A stretch of 19,605 bases of DNA, taken from the NCBI GenBank assembly GCA_041750795.1, contig JBGSYQ010000432.1:1-19605 (forward strand), written 5' to 3'. Below the pieces are notes generated by a model. It did not search any database and was not told where the DNA came from. It saw nothing but the letters and a program-made list of their open reading frames with translations. This DNA comes from JTS-RE94 sp041750795. Lineage in GTDB: Bacteria > Planctomycetota > Planctomycetia > Pirellulales > PALSA-1355. Below, in pieces: positions 1 to 8,070 of this stretch; positions within the stretch are counted from its first letter, which is position 1; the number at the start of each line of letters is the position of its first letter. The translations under genes and the position numbers were made by a program.

Positions 1-1289
1 GCGAATCGACTGCGCCGCGCGGGATTGGCGATCCAGCGACGCGCCGCAACGACCGCCGGCGCGGCCATGCCAATCAGCACGACGCACGCCACCAACAACA
101 CCAGCGCCTCCAGGTGATAGGGTCGCGCGACCAGATTCAACGCCCACAGAATCGCCATCACGACGAACCAGCGATAGAGCGTGGCCGCCACGGCATAGCC
201 AATCAGAAACAGCTCGCGGCGCAGCGGCAGATTGCGCTCGCCGCCCAGGTCGATGCCCAAAAACCAGCGCGCAAAGCGCCGCCGTGCAACGGCCGAGGCT
301 AGCAGCCGCAAATTGGGTACTTCGACCAGATCGGCCAGAATGTAGTAGCCGTCGTAACGCAATAGCGGATTGCCGTTGAGGACCACGGTGCCCAGCGAGC
401 AGATAAGAACGGTGTTCAAACACAGCGAGTTGAACACGCCCGGGGCGCTAAACCACCACAAGAAGGTGCAGACGGACGCCAGGATCAGCTCGACGTACAT
501 GCCGGCCGCGGCCACGGCGATGCGCCGCCACTTGCTGGGAAACATCCACGTGTCGGAGACATTGCAGTACAGGCAGGGCGTGAACACCAGCAGCATCAAC
601 CCCAGCTCGTGGCACTCGCCGCCGAAATGGCGGCAGGCCAACGCGTGCCCCAACTCGTGCAGGATCTTCACAACCACCAGCGCCAGGATCAGCCACGGCA
701 GGTTCGACGCGGCAACGATCGCGTGTACTTCGGGCAGCCGCGCCACGAAGCGATCGAACTGGACGGCCACCAGAGTGATGGCGGCCATCCCCAGCAACAG
801 GCTCGCGACGACGCACGCCGGCGAAAAAAGCCAGGCGAACTTGGGATAAATGACGTCCAACAAGCGCGTCGGATTGATGCCGGGAAAACGGATCGCCAGC
901 ACGCCCATCAGCGCTTCGTAGCGTCGTCGTCGGTGCTGCTCCTGTTGGCGCGAGAGCAATTGCTCGCCTTGGCCGGGCGAGTCGGCCAGCAGCAGGCCAT
1001 AGCGGTGTAAGGTGGCGACAAAACCGTGCAGCTCGTCGAGCGAGAGTTGGCGCGGCGCATACGCGCGGTCGAACTGGCGCCGCACTTCGTCGAGGCTGGT
1101 GTGGCCATCGAGCAACGTCAGCACCGCGTACTCCTCGTCGCGCAAATGATAGTACTTGAGCGCAACGGGATCCTTGACCGCCCAATAGCGCTGGTTGCCG
1201 AAGCGCTGCGCGCGCGATTCGAGGTCGCGCCGGGCTCGCAGTCCCAGCACGCGCTGTTCGGCAGATTCGAATCCCAACGCCGACGCCAT
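1..1289 (-). CDS. PqqD-like / M50 zinc metalloprotease membrane protein, C-terminus cut by window edge
   Basis: Reading the minus strand from the ATG at 1289 gives an open frame of 429 codons with no stop before base 1. Residues about 15-100 form a soluble PqqD-like winged-helix segment. Residues about 150-425 are membrane-rich, with roughly six hydrophobic segments. The zinc motif HELGH is at residues 211-215, and the second M50 (site-2 protease-like) motif, NPLLRYDGYY, is at 307-316 with Asp313 as the likely third ligand. Both catalytic motifs are intact. Family knowledge: such proteins are called putative peptide zinc metalloproteases and often carry a C-terminal HlyD-like part, which would lie outside this window. 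The start follows the adaptor gene stop by 23 bases, so the two are probably co-transcribed. No clear Shine-Dalgarno sequence is visible. Inference: it is the inner-membrane core of an export or peptide-processing system with the neighbouring adaptors and the TolC-like protein. Confidence 0.88.
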   Translation of the reverse strand, partial: MASALGFESAEQRVLGLRARRDLESRAQRFGNQRYWAVKDPVALKYYHLRDEEYAVLTLLDGHTSLDEVRRQFDRAYAPRQLSLDELHGFVATLHRYGLLLADSPGQGEQLLSRQQEQHRRRRYEALMGVLAIRFPGINPTRLLDVIYPKFAWLFSPACVVASLLLGMAAITLVAVQFDRFVARLPEVHAIVAASNLPWLILALVVVKILHELGHALACRHFGGECHELGLMLLVFTPCLYCNVSDTWMFPSKWRRIAVAAAGMYVELILASVCTFLWWFSAPGVFNSLCLNTVLICSLGTVVLNGNPLLRYDGYYILADLVEVPNLRLLASAVARRRFARWFLGIDLGGERNLPLRRELFLIGYAVAATLYRWFVVMAILWALNLVARPYHLEALVLLVACVVLIGMAAPAVVAARRWIANPARRSRF

Positions 1290-1312
1290 CGTTGCACCAG
1301 CTTGAATGAGAG

Positions 1313-2185
1313 TTACTCGGATGCCGCTTGCAAGATGACCATCGAGCCATGCAGCCCGGGACGCAACGTGAGGTCGGGATTGTCCACTTCGGCCCAGATG
1401 CGCACCTGGCCGTTGACGGGGTCGATTTCGGGGCTGACGAAGGTGACCGTGCCGGCGAATTCGGTCGGCCGCCCGTCGACGTCGACCGTCAGCGTGACCG
1501 CGCGGCCCTTCAAGTCACCGCGCACCTGGTCGCCGCTGACGAGCCCTTCGGCGCGCAACCGATCGAGCCGCAGAATACGGAGGATGGTCTGGCCGGGCTG
1601 CACCCATTCCCCCTGGTGACGCATCACTTCCGCCACGAAACCGGAAAGCGGAGCGGTGATCCTCCGCTCGTGAATGACGTGGTCGGCATGCTCCACGTCG
1701 ATTTGCTTCAGCTCGCGAGCGGCCTGGGCCAGCTCCAGCTCGAGCTGCGCCTGCTCGATTTCCAATTCGGTCTTTTGCATGGTCAGGCGCAGGCGGTCGA
1801 GCTCCGATTGAGAAACACTTTGGGCAAAGCGACGCTCGGAATCGATGGCGCGGCGCAACTCCGCATCGGCCACTTCGTGCGATTTGCGGGCGAAGCGCAC
1901 TTTGACGTCGTTGTCGGCTTCCTTGTTGGCGGCCAGCAGTTCCATCTGAGCACGTCGCTTGTCGAACTGCGCATCGGCGTCCTCGATTTGCGCCACGGCG
2001 GCGCCGGCCGAGACCATTTCGCCTTCGCGCGCACTGACGCTGGCAAGCGCACCGGACTCGCGCGCCGGCACTTCCACCTGGTCGAGCAGCTTCACCAGCA
2101 CGGCCGAGACCTGAATGTCTTCCGCTTGAACCGCAGAGGTCCAAAGCACGAGCGCCGCCAGGAGCGGAGCAGTCTTGCGTCGCAT
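1313..2185 (-). CDS. Periplasmic HlyD-type adaptor (membrane fusion protein)
   Basis: A 290-residue protein. The ATG at 2185 is chosen because it opens directly into a signal peptide (MRRKT, then a hydrophobic core, with cleavage likely after AVQA at residue 21). The frame extends upstream to 2266, but that part overlaps the preceding gene. After the signal come a split lipoyl/barrel-sandwich half (about 35-70), a long charged alpha-helical hairpin (about 72-172, coiled-coil-like), the second lipoyl half (about 173-205), and a beta-barrel domain (about 207-285). This order is standard for RND/HlyD periplasmic adaptors, which bridge an inner-membrane pump and an outer-membrane channel. It has no transmembrane anchor beyond the signal peptide and no lipobox. 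It lies 5 bases downstream of the GAF-HlyD gene and 23 bases upstream of the M50 gene, so it is probably the middle gene of an operon. Substrate unknown. Confidence 0.9.
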   Translation of the reverse strand: MRRKTAPLLAALVLWTSAVQAEDIQVSAVLVKLLDQVEVPARESGALASVSAREGEMVSAGAAVAQIEDADAQFDKRRAQMELLAANKEADNDVKVRFARKSHEVADAELRRAIDSERRFAQSVSQSELDRLRLTMQKTELEIEQAQLELELAQAARELKQIDVEHADHVIHERRITAPLSGFVAEVMRHQGEWVQPGQTILRILRLDRLRAEGLVSGDQVRGDLKGRAVTLTVDVDGRPTEFAGTVTFVSPEIDPVNGQVRIWAEVDNPDLTLRPGLHGSMVILQAASE

Positions 2186-2190
2186 GGCTA

Positions 2191-4173
2191 TTACCACCAC
2201 CAATGAGTTTGAACGAATTCGTAGAGATCGTGCAGCCAGACGTATCCCACGGCGCGGCGTCCGCAATGAATGCGCGCCAATACCGTGGCGCCCGGCCGCA
2301 ATCCGGCCACGGCGTCACGATCGAAAGTGACGGTGGCCAATACGGTCGGACCGTCAACGTCGTCGACTTCGGTCGACAGCGCGACGTCGGTCAGCTTACC
2401 TTTGTATTCCACACCCGGCTCGGCAGACAGCGCGAACGCCACGTCCAATTCGGGTTGCGACTCGGCGCGCGCGGCCAGCACGTGGCCGGTGCGATGGTCG
2501 GGCACGCGCAACTCGACGACCCAGGGCCCCTCCAGATCCGCCACGGTTACCAGCGCCTGCCCACGTTCGACCGGGCGCGCCGCGAGCAACTCGTGTACGT
2601 TCCACGTGAGCGTTTCGCCCGCGATCGGGCTGCGAATCACCAATGCATCGCGCTGCTGCGTGAGCAACTCGCGCTGATCGTTGAGACCCTTGAGCTGCTC
2701 TTTCAACTCTTCTTCGTCGGCGGTGCGCTGGTGGGCGTCGCGGCGATCGTCCGGCGCCGCACGCGCGTTGTTCAGCCGTTCGGCCTGCACGGCCGACAGC
2801 TTCTTGTCGACCGTTTGAATCTCGACGGCCACGCGGCGCAGTTCCAGATCGAGCTCGGGCTTGCGCAGCACGACCAGCGGCTCGCCGGCCTTGACGCTGC
2901 GTCCGTGGTCGAGCAACAGTTCGCTGACGATGCCATCGTCGGAGGCGAACACCTCGCGGCGCAGCTTGGGTTGCAGCTCGCCCTTGGCCTCGACGTCGAA
3001 GTCCGCGGGAATTACCGCCAGCGCGGCGATCGCCGCCGCCACCGCCGCCAAGACGAGCGCGGTCTTGGGCAACTGCCGCGCTTCGGTTAACCACCCCAAT
3101 CGCGCCAGCATCCGGCCCACGCGCGCCAGCGGTTGGTGCGAGTACACTTGCGCGTTGCCAAGCGCCACGCCGGCATGCACGGCCACGGCGGTCAGACGAT
3201 CGCGCAGGGCCTCGTCGTGCGGCGACACTTGAAACTGCTCGGCCACCAGCGCGCCGATCGGCGGACCAAGCGGATCGTCGGGCTGCGATGGGGAGCCATA
3301 CAGCGGCAGGATGGCCAACACGCGGGCATGGCTCGCGTCGAGATATGTTTGCAACGGCCGCTCGACCTCTTCGGGCAAATCGACCGCGCTGTCGCTGTAC
3401 CACAGCGGTTCGCCGACGGCCATCGCGCGCGCCGTCAGTTGCTCGAGTGCGCGCACCTGCTGCGCGCGCCGGTCGAGCAGATCGACTCCGCTGATGGCCG
3501 ACGTGCGGTAAGACTTGCCGCGCCGAATAAGCACGCTGGCGCGGTCGCACCCGGCAACGCGCCGACCGTCGTTTGCAATGGCGAACGCCGCCTCGCTGGT
3601 CACCAGGCTACGATGCACGCCCAGCGCAAAACGGTCGTACTCGGCTCGGGCGAGCTCGCTTTCGCGCAACCGGCGCAATTCGCAATGACGATGAGAGTCT
3701 TCGGCCAATTCGACCAGGGCCGCCAACAGCCGCGTCTGGCCGGCGCGGCGTGACGGCGATGCGGCACGGCACTGAACCAGCTCGATCGCGCCGAGTATCT
3801 GCGAGCCGCTGCGAAACGGGTGCAAGGCAACCCATCCGTCGCTCGCTTCGCCACCCGCCGCGGCCACGCACGGTTGGCCGCTTTGCAACACCTGCTCCAC
3901 GAGTTGCTGGCGTTGTGCAAGTGGCACCGACCGAAAGGCCATGTCCACTTCGAGCTGCTGCGCCAGACGCAGCTCGCCGGCGCGTGGCGCCGTCCAAACG
4001 GCTGCGCCGGAAAGGCCGCTGGCCGGCACGATCCGCTCCAGCAGCAAGCGATAGAAATCGTCAGACGAACGCGCCGACCGCGCGGCCTCGGCCAACTGGT
4101 CGAGGGCGTCTTCGATCTGCTGCCAGTCAGGATTGGCGGGGTCGGAATCGACCGGTACAGAGTGGGAGCCCAT
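2191..4173 (-). CDS. Tandem GAF sensor fused to a membrane-anchored HlyD-type adaptor
   Basis: A 660-residue protein from the ATG at 4173; the frame extends to 4242 without coding character. Two GAF-like regions occupy about residues 17-167 and 177-342. A single hydrophobic segment follows at about 369-389. After it come a lipoyl/barrel-sandwich half (about 400-440), a charged helical hairpin (about 440-520) and a beta-barrel adaptor region to the end. The C-terminus is three consecutive tryptophans. Family knowledge: GAF domains usually bind small ligands or pair with signalling domains in the cytoplasm, and HlyD adaptors work in the periplasm, so the topology would be GAF inside and adaptor outside. 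The GAF calls rest on general fold character and are less certain than the HlyD half. It is the first gene of the minus-strand operon, ending 5 bases before the second adaptor. A TATACT at 4182-4187 sits only 8 bases from the ATG, so a near-leaderless start is possible but unproven. Confidence 0.85.
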   Translation of the reverse strand: MGSHSVPVDSDPANPDWQQIEDALDQLAEAARSARSSDDFYRLLLERIVPASGLSGAAVWTAPRAGELRLAQQLEVDMAFRSVPLAQRQQLVEQVLQSGQPCVAAAGGEASDGWVALHPFRSGSQILGAIELVQCRAASPSRRAGQTRLLAALVELAEDSHRHCELRRLRESELARAEYDRFALGVHRSLVTSEAAFAIANDGRRVAGCDRASVLIRRGKSYRTSAISGVDLLDRRAQQVRALEQLTARAMAVGEPLWYSDSAVDLPEEVERPLQTYLDASHARVLAILPLYGSPSQPDDPLGPPIGALVAEQFQVSPHDEALRDRLTAVAVHAGVALGNAQVYSHQPLARVGRMLARLGWLTEARQLPKTALVLAAVAAAIAALAVIPADFDVEAKGELQPKLRREVFASDDGIVSELLLDHGRSVKAGEPLVVLRKPELDLELRRVAVEIQTVDKKLSAVQAERLNNARAAPDDRRDAHQRTADEEELKEQLKGLNDQRELLTQQRDALVIRSPIAGETLTWNVHELLAARPVERGQALVTVADLEGPWVVELRVPDHRTGHVLAARAESQPELDVAFALSAEPGVEYKGKLTDVALSTEVDDVDGPTVLATVTFDRDAVAGLRPGATVLARIHCGRRAVGYVWLHDLYEFVQTHWWW

Positions 4174-4508
4174 GGAATTCGAGTATAGTCGATAAGCTGC
4201 GGAAAACCGATCGCCTGGGTAGTCTTGTCGGCCGGGTGGCAAGGGTCGTCAACTGGGAAAATCTTGCCGGTTGTAGTGAGAATTCCGGTGGGTTGGTCTC
4301 GGTTGTTGCCGATCTATTAGTGCGAAGAGGGGGGCAACCGAGCGGCAACTGCGCGCCACTGGCGTCAGTACTGCTGGCAGATGGCGACGTTTCGAACAGT
4401 TGAAGTCTTGGTGATAGCAAGTACTCGCAAGCAAGGCAGGGGTTAATGGCCCGGCGTGCGGGTGTGCTTGCGTTCGCGATTTCAGTCGGCCACAAGTTGT
4501 CCAATCCG
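4174..4508. promoter_or_regulatory. Divergent intergenic region between adaptor operon and TolC-like gene
   Basis: This 335-bp gap separates two divergent transcription units and must hold both promoters unless they lie in coding sequence. No convincing -35/-10 pair could be read on the plus strand. On the minus strand TATACT (4182-4187) resembles a -10 hexamer without a good -35 element. The plus-strand ATG at 4446 lies in this gap in frame with the TolC-like gene; it would add 21 residues before the lipoprotein signal, and is not preferred. No RNA gene was recognised. Confidence 0.4.
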
Positions 4509-6692
4509 ATGGCTAAACTGGGTCTCTCACTTTCGCTGGCGGCGGCGTCGGTCTTTGTAACCGGCTGCATGGTGCTGCGTCCGCCCTGCGAGATCGACCC
4601 CGAGCAGGATTTCTATCGCACGGTGGCGACCTCGCCGCTGAGGGTGGGCGACGAGTACGTCAACGGTGAGGCTCCGCTGGCGACGCAGGGGCCGCTGACC
4701 GTCGACGAGACCGCGCCGCCTCCGCCTTGGGAGCTTTCGCTGACCGAGGCCGTTCATCTCGGTTTGGAAAACTCCAAAGTGCTGCGCGATCTGGGCGGCA
4801 GCGTGCTGCGCCGTCCACAACTTGCCCAAACGATTCACGACCCGGCCATTCAAGCCAGCGATCCCCGCTTCGGCATGGAAGGGGCACTTTCGGAATTCGA
4901 CGCTCAATTGACCACCAGCCTGCGGGCATACCACAACGACCGGGCGTTCAATAACCTCTTTCTGGGCGGTGGCACGTTTTTATTCAAACAGGACCTGGAT
5001 AATTTCGTCACCGAGCTATCGAAGCAGACCGCCACGGGTGCCGCATTCGCCGTGCGCCAACACATCGACTACGACAATAACAACGCCTTGGCCAACGTCT
5101 TCCGCAGCTACTACAACGTCAACTACGAAACCGAGTTCCGCCAGCCTTTGCTGCAAGGGGCCGGTGTCCAGTTCAATCGCATCGCCGGGCCGCGCGCCAC
5201 GCCGGGGCAGGTCAACGGCGTCGTGATCGCGCGCATCAACAACGACGTCAGCACCGCCTGGTTCGAGACGGCACTGCGCGACTATGTGAGCAACGTGGAG
5301 AACGCCTATTGGGACCTGTACTACGCCTATCGCGATCTGGACGCCAAGATCGCGGCCCGCGACGCCAGCTTGCGAACCTGGCGGATCATTCAGGCCAACG
5401 TGCAGGAAGGACGCGGCTACAGCAAGTTGCAGGAAGTGCAGGCGCTGGAGCAGTACTATCGCTTTCAGGAAGACGTGCTCGACGCGCTGGGCGGGCGCAA
5501 CGTTGATCGCACGCACACTTACAACGGCTCGAGCGGCGGCACGTTTCGAGGAGTCGGCGGCGTGCAGGCTGCCGAGCGCCGCTTGCGGATGTGGATGGCC
5601 ATGCCGATCAACGACGGCAAGCTGATCCGCCCGATCGACGAGCCCCCCTCGGCCAAGGTCGTCTACGATTGGCACAGCGCGGCCGACGAGGCATTGAGCC
5701 GCCGGCCCGAAATCCGCCGGCAACGGTCTGAGGTGGAACGTTACGAGACGGAGCTGATCGCCAGCCGCAACTTCTTGTTGCCACGGTTGGATATCGTTGG
5801 CCTCTATCGTTGGCGCGGCTATGGCCACGACTTGATCGGACCGTGGGATCCGGCCATGCCCTACGACAATGCCTTTGCGAGTTTGACCAGCGGACAGTTC
5901 CAGGAATGGGAGCTCGGCTTTCAATACAACATGCCGCTGGGATTTCGCAAAGAGTACGCCGCCGTACGCAATGCGCAGTTTCGCATCGCCCGCGAGCGCG
6001 CAATTCTGGAGGAGCAGGAGCGGCAGGCCATTCACGACCTGAGCTGCGCGATTGCCGACGTCGACCGCTCCTACGACGTCGCGCAAGTGGCATTCAACCG
6101 CTTGGGCGCAGCGCAGGATCAGTATCGACGCGCCTACGACGCCTTCTTCGAGTTGGGTGGCAAGGTCTCGCTCGAACTGGTGCTCGATGCGCGGCTGCGC
6201 CTGGCCGATGCCGAAACCAGCTATCACCGGGCGAGAATCGACTACGCGTTGGCGCTTAAGAACGTACACTTCGAAAAAGGCACGCTGCTGGACTACAACG
6301 GCGCCATGCTGGCCAACGGCGAAGCGTGGAGCGGCGCGGCCGACCTGGCGCGCAAGCGCGTGTTGACCGGCGATTTTCCGGTGATGAACTACATCCTCGG
6401 ATCGCGCGACCAAGAGCAGCCTGCGGACACGCCGCCGGCATCGACGCAGGCCACGGAGGTACAACCGCCGCCCGCCCCTGCGTCCAGCTTCGACTCCCCT
6501 GTGGCAAAGCTGCACACGGCCGTAACGACCGCGGGCTCGGCGGCGCTGGGGGCAGCGTCGTCCCCGCCGGCCACACCTTCTCTGGCTCCCGAGCCGCCGC
6601 CACTAGTGCGCCAACTTCCCCCTTCGCCCCCCATTCAAAGCCTGTTACCGGCCAGCGAAGTGACACCGGCAGCGGCCACCGAAGTGCGGTAG
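4509..6692 (+). CDS. TolC-family outer-membrane efflux lipoprotein
   Basis: A 727-residue protein from the ATG at 4509, chosen because it gives a clean lipoprotein signal (MAKLG, hydrophobic core, VTGC with Cys20). An upstream in-frame ATG at 4446 would bury that signal behind 21 extra residues. The body, about residues 70-635, has the long amphipathic helices and duplicated layout of the outer-membrane efflux protein (OEP/TolC) family, including a second-half repeat with an ERxxLEEQERQ-type helix. It is longer than typical TolC proteins (about 450-500 residues), owing to insertions and a proline/alanine-rich, low-complexity tail of about 90 residues at the C-terminus. It would form a trimeric channel anchored in the outer membrane by lipid. 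It is divergent from two adaptor genes and an M50 gene, which makes it their likely outer-membrane partner. Confidence 0.88.
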   Translation: MAKLGLSLSLAAASVFVTGCMVLRPPCEIDPEQDFYRTVATSPLRVGDEYVNGEAPLATQGPLTVDETAPPPPWELSLTEAVHLGLENSKVLRDLGGSVLRRPQLAQTIHDPAIQASDPRFGMEGALSEFDAQLTTSLRAYHNDRAFNNLFLGGGTFLFKQDLDNFVTELSKQTATGAAFAVRQHIDYDNNNALANVFRSYYNVNYETEFRQPLLQGAGVQFNRIAGPRATPGQVNGVVIARINNDVSTAWFETALRDYVSNVENAYWDLYYAYRDLDAKIAARDASLRTWRIIQANVQEGRGYSKLQEVQALEQYYRFQEDVLDALGGRNVDRTHTYNGSSGGTFRGVGGVQAAERRLRMWMAMPINDGKLIRPIDEPPSAKVVYDWHSAADEALSRRPEIRRQRSEVERYETELIASRNFLLPRLDIVGLYRWRGYGHDLIGPWDPAMPYDNAFASLTSGQFQEWELGFQYNMPLGFRKEYAAVRNAQFRIARERAILEEQERQAIHDLSCAIADVDRSYDVAQVAFNRLGAAQDQYRRAYDAFFELGGKVSLELVLDARLRLADAETSYHRARIDYALALKNVHFEKGTLLDYNGAMLANGEAWSGAADLARKRVLTGDFPVMNYILGSRDQEQPADTPPASTQATEVQPPPAPASSFDSPVAKLHTAVTTAGSAALGAASSPPATPSLAPEPPPLVRQLPPSPPIQSLLPASEVTPAAATEVR

Positions 6693-6771
6693 GTGAGAAT
6701 GTCCAACGGGCGCTGACGAATGGGGCGTATCATCGCCCGGTAGTGCAGCGGCGATTCCGGCACACGGCCTA

Positions 6772-7686
6772 TCACCGCTTGCGGCGCTGCCGCTGGCTTA
6801 GCCCGATGAGAACGGCGCCCAGCGCCAATAGCGAAATGCTGGCCGGCTCTGGCACCACGAACGGCACCAGCGAGAGCGTGTAGTCGCCTTCTTCGGCGTG
6901 TACGCCGCCGAAGCTCGTGTCGCCTTTACCGGTGACGCCCAGCAACGCTCGTCCCAATCCATCGGCAAATCCGGTGATGGTGGGCGTGGCGGCATCGCTC
7001 GAGTCGAGCAGCGCGTTGCCAAAGCCACCGAACAGGCCCAGTTGCGCGTCGAAGTCGGCCGACAGCATGGCCGTAAACTGCTGATTGGGCTCCAAGCCAG
7101 AAAACCAGAAGAAGTCGAGCGAATCTCCACTGCCGGGGCCGACGATGTTTTGGATTGTGACGGTCACCGTGCCGCCGACGCGCTCAGGCTCGAAGACGGA
7201 CGGCGGGTCGATCCAGATGAAGTCGATCATGCCCGGGTCCACGCTTTCGTATTCCAGCGGCAGCGTCTTGAAGAAGTTCTGGCTCGAGTCGTACAAATCG
7301 AACTGCACGTAGAACTGCCCCGACTGTGCATGCGCTCCGATAAAGCTCGTGTCGCCGGCGCCGGTCACGGCAAAATAGGCGGCGCCGTTGTGATCCAGCG
7401 GCACATCCACCAGTTGGCTGGCGAAACCGTTGCCCAGCGGGCTGCCGTTGTCGTTCGTGGCGTAAAGCGTATTGAAGGCCGCGTTCATGTGGCCCAATAG
7501 CGTATCGGGGCGGCCCGAGTTCGCGCTCAGGCTGTCGGTCACAGCGAAGGTTCCCGGATCGAGGATCGTGGCCGTGGCTTTGGTGTTGTTCGGCTCGAAA
7601 ATCGGCGCGGCCTCGATGCGCGCAACGCCGCAGCACCAGATCAACCCCAGCAGGGCGAACAGCATGGAGCGGCGTGCGAATGGCAT
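6772..7686 (-). CDS. PEP-CTERM sorted exported protein, DVUA0089/PPC-like
   Basis: A 304-residue protein from the ATG at 7686; a TTG directly before it is also in frame. It has an N-terminal signal peptide (cleavage near residue 26) and a classic PEP-CTERM tail: VPEP at 278-281, a hydrophobic helix, then a basic end (RQRRKR). Residues about 29-50 (FEPNNTKATAT) match the opening of pre-peptidase-like/DVUA0089 domains. The segment VTGxGDTSFxGxHAxxG occurs twice (107-123 and 251-267), which indicates two copies of a beta-sandwich unit. Family knowledge: PEP-CTERM proteins are cleaved and sorted by an exosortase and are usually surface or extracellular-matrix proteins. No exosortase is in the window. 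It is convergent with the TolC-like gene across 79 bp. A weak hairpin at 6723-6738 lies in that gap. Confidence 0.88.
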   Translation of the reverse strand: MPFARRSMLFALLGLIWCCGVARIEAAPIFEPNNTKATATILDPGTFAVTDSLSANSGRPDTLLGHMNAAFNTLYATNDNGSPLGNGFASQLVDVPLDHNGAAYFAVTGAGDTSFIGAHAQSGQFYVQFDLYDSSQNFFKTLPLEYESVDPGMIDFIWIDPPSVFEPERVGGTVTVTIQNIVGPGSGDSLDFFWFSGLEPNQQFTAMLSADFDAQLGLFGGFGNALLDSSDAATPTITGFADGLGRALLGVTGKGDTSFGGVHAEEGDYTLSLVPFVVPEPASISLLALGAVLIGLSQRQRRKR

Positions 7687-7785
7687 CAACGGTCTCGCGA
7701 AAAAAGTGAATTGCGCGACTCCTGCCGGTGGTCACCGCCGAAATGGCGACCAAACGGACCGGCGTGGTCTCGCTAAGAAAGCGAA

Positions 7786-7851
7786 TCGAAGCCGCGTGGC
7801 TTCGAACGTGTGGAGAGAAGAACCCGCGCGGAACAACGGGGATGCCCCGTT
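7786..7851 (-). promoter_or_regulatory. Two perfect hairpins in the PEP-CTERM leader
   Basis: TCGAAGCC (7786-7793) pairs with GGCTTCGA (7798-7805) around a 4-base loop. AACGGGG (7835-7841) pairs with CCCCGTT (7845-7851) around a 3-base loop. Both lie 100-165 bases upstream of the start codon at 7686 in the direction of transcription. They could shape a structured mRNA leader. No known riboswitch consensus was recognised. Confidence 0.35.
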
Positions 7852-7959
7852 TCGGCATGCGGACTCTTAAGAAGTGATCATTAGCAAGATCGCAAGACGG
7901 ACGAACATGCGGTGGAGCAAAGGCCCCGCCAAGTTGCCGTACTTGACTAGTATTGGCAG

Positions 7960-7995
7960 CCTGACACGGTGGGTCAACGGTTGTGTCAGGTTTTT
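7960..7995 (+). terminator. Rho-independent-terminator-like inverted repeat
   Basis: CCTGACAC (7960-7967) and GTGTCAGG (7983-7990) form a perfect 8-bp stem with a 15-base loop, followed at once by TTTTT (7991-7995). The shape fits a plus-strand terminator, yet both flanking genes are on the minus strand. The same arm recurs at 8043-8050. It may therefore be a repeat of the REP type rather than a working terminator. Confidence 0.4.
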
Positions 7996-8042
7996 CGGCA
8001 GCATTTTTGAGTTGCGATACCCCAACTCGGGGGGCCGGGGGC

Positions 8043-8050
8043 GTGTCAGG
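8043..8050 (+). repeat. Third copy of the GTGTCAGG word
   Basis: An exact repeat of the arm at 7983-7990, 60 bases away and in the same orientation, with the inverted copy at 7960-7967. It lies just past the DJ-1-like gene stop. Confidence 0.4.
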
Positions 8051-8070
8051 CCGCCGATGGTGCGGCGCGG

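Larger units (their letters stand above)
7687..8070. other. 384-bp non-coding gap with hairpins and repeated words
   Basis: No convincing gene on either strand. The part next to the PEP-CTERM gene is its probable 5' leader and contains two strong hairpins (7786-7805 and 7835-7851). The part next to the DJ-1-like gene contains an 8-bp inverted repeat followed by five T residues on the plus strand (7960-7995), plus a further GTGTCAGG at 8043-8050. Short open frames here have no recognisable product. Confidence 0.5.

Noticed and set aside
448..1350. A 300-codon minus-strand frame and several plus-strand frames over 114-1619
   Set aside because: They are arginine-rich shadows of the M50 and adaptor genes, which have clear motifs in other frames.
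2396..3550. A 384-codon frame in the GAF-HlyD gene
   Set aside because: Same strand, different frame, Arg/Ala-rich with no domain; the GAF-HlyD frame has the real protein.
4182..4187. TATACT as a promoter for the adaptor operon
   Set aside because: No good -35 partner, and only 8 bases separate it from the start codon, so it was kept as a weak note only.
5016..6515. A 499-codon open frame antisense to the TolC-like gene
   Set aside because: It mirrors a well-supported gene in a GC-rich genome, has no start context and no recognisable domain.
6723..6738. A terminator between the TolC-like and PEP-CTERM genes
   Set aside because: The stem is only 5 bp and there is no T-run on either strand.
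7690..7870. A known riboswitch (such as cyclic-di-GMP, TPP or cobalamin) in the PEP-CTERM leader
   Set aside because: None of their conserved sequence blocks could be seen.
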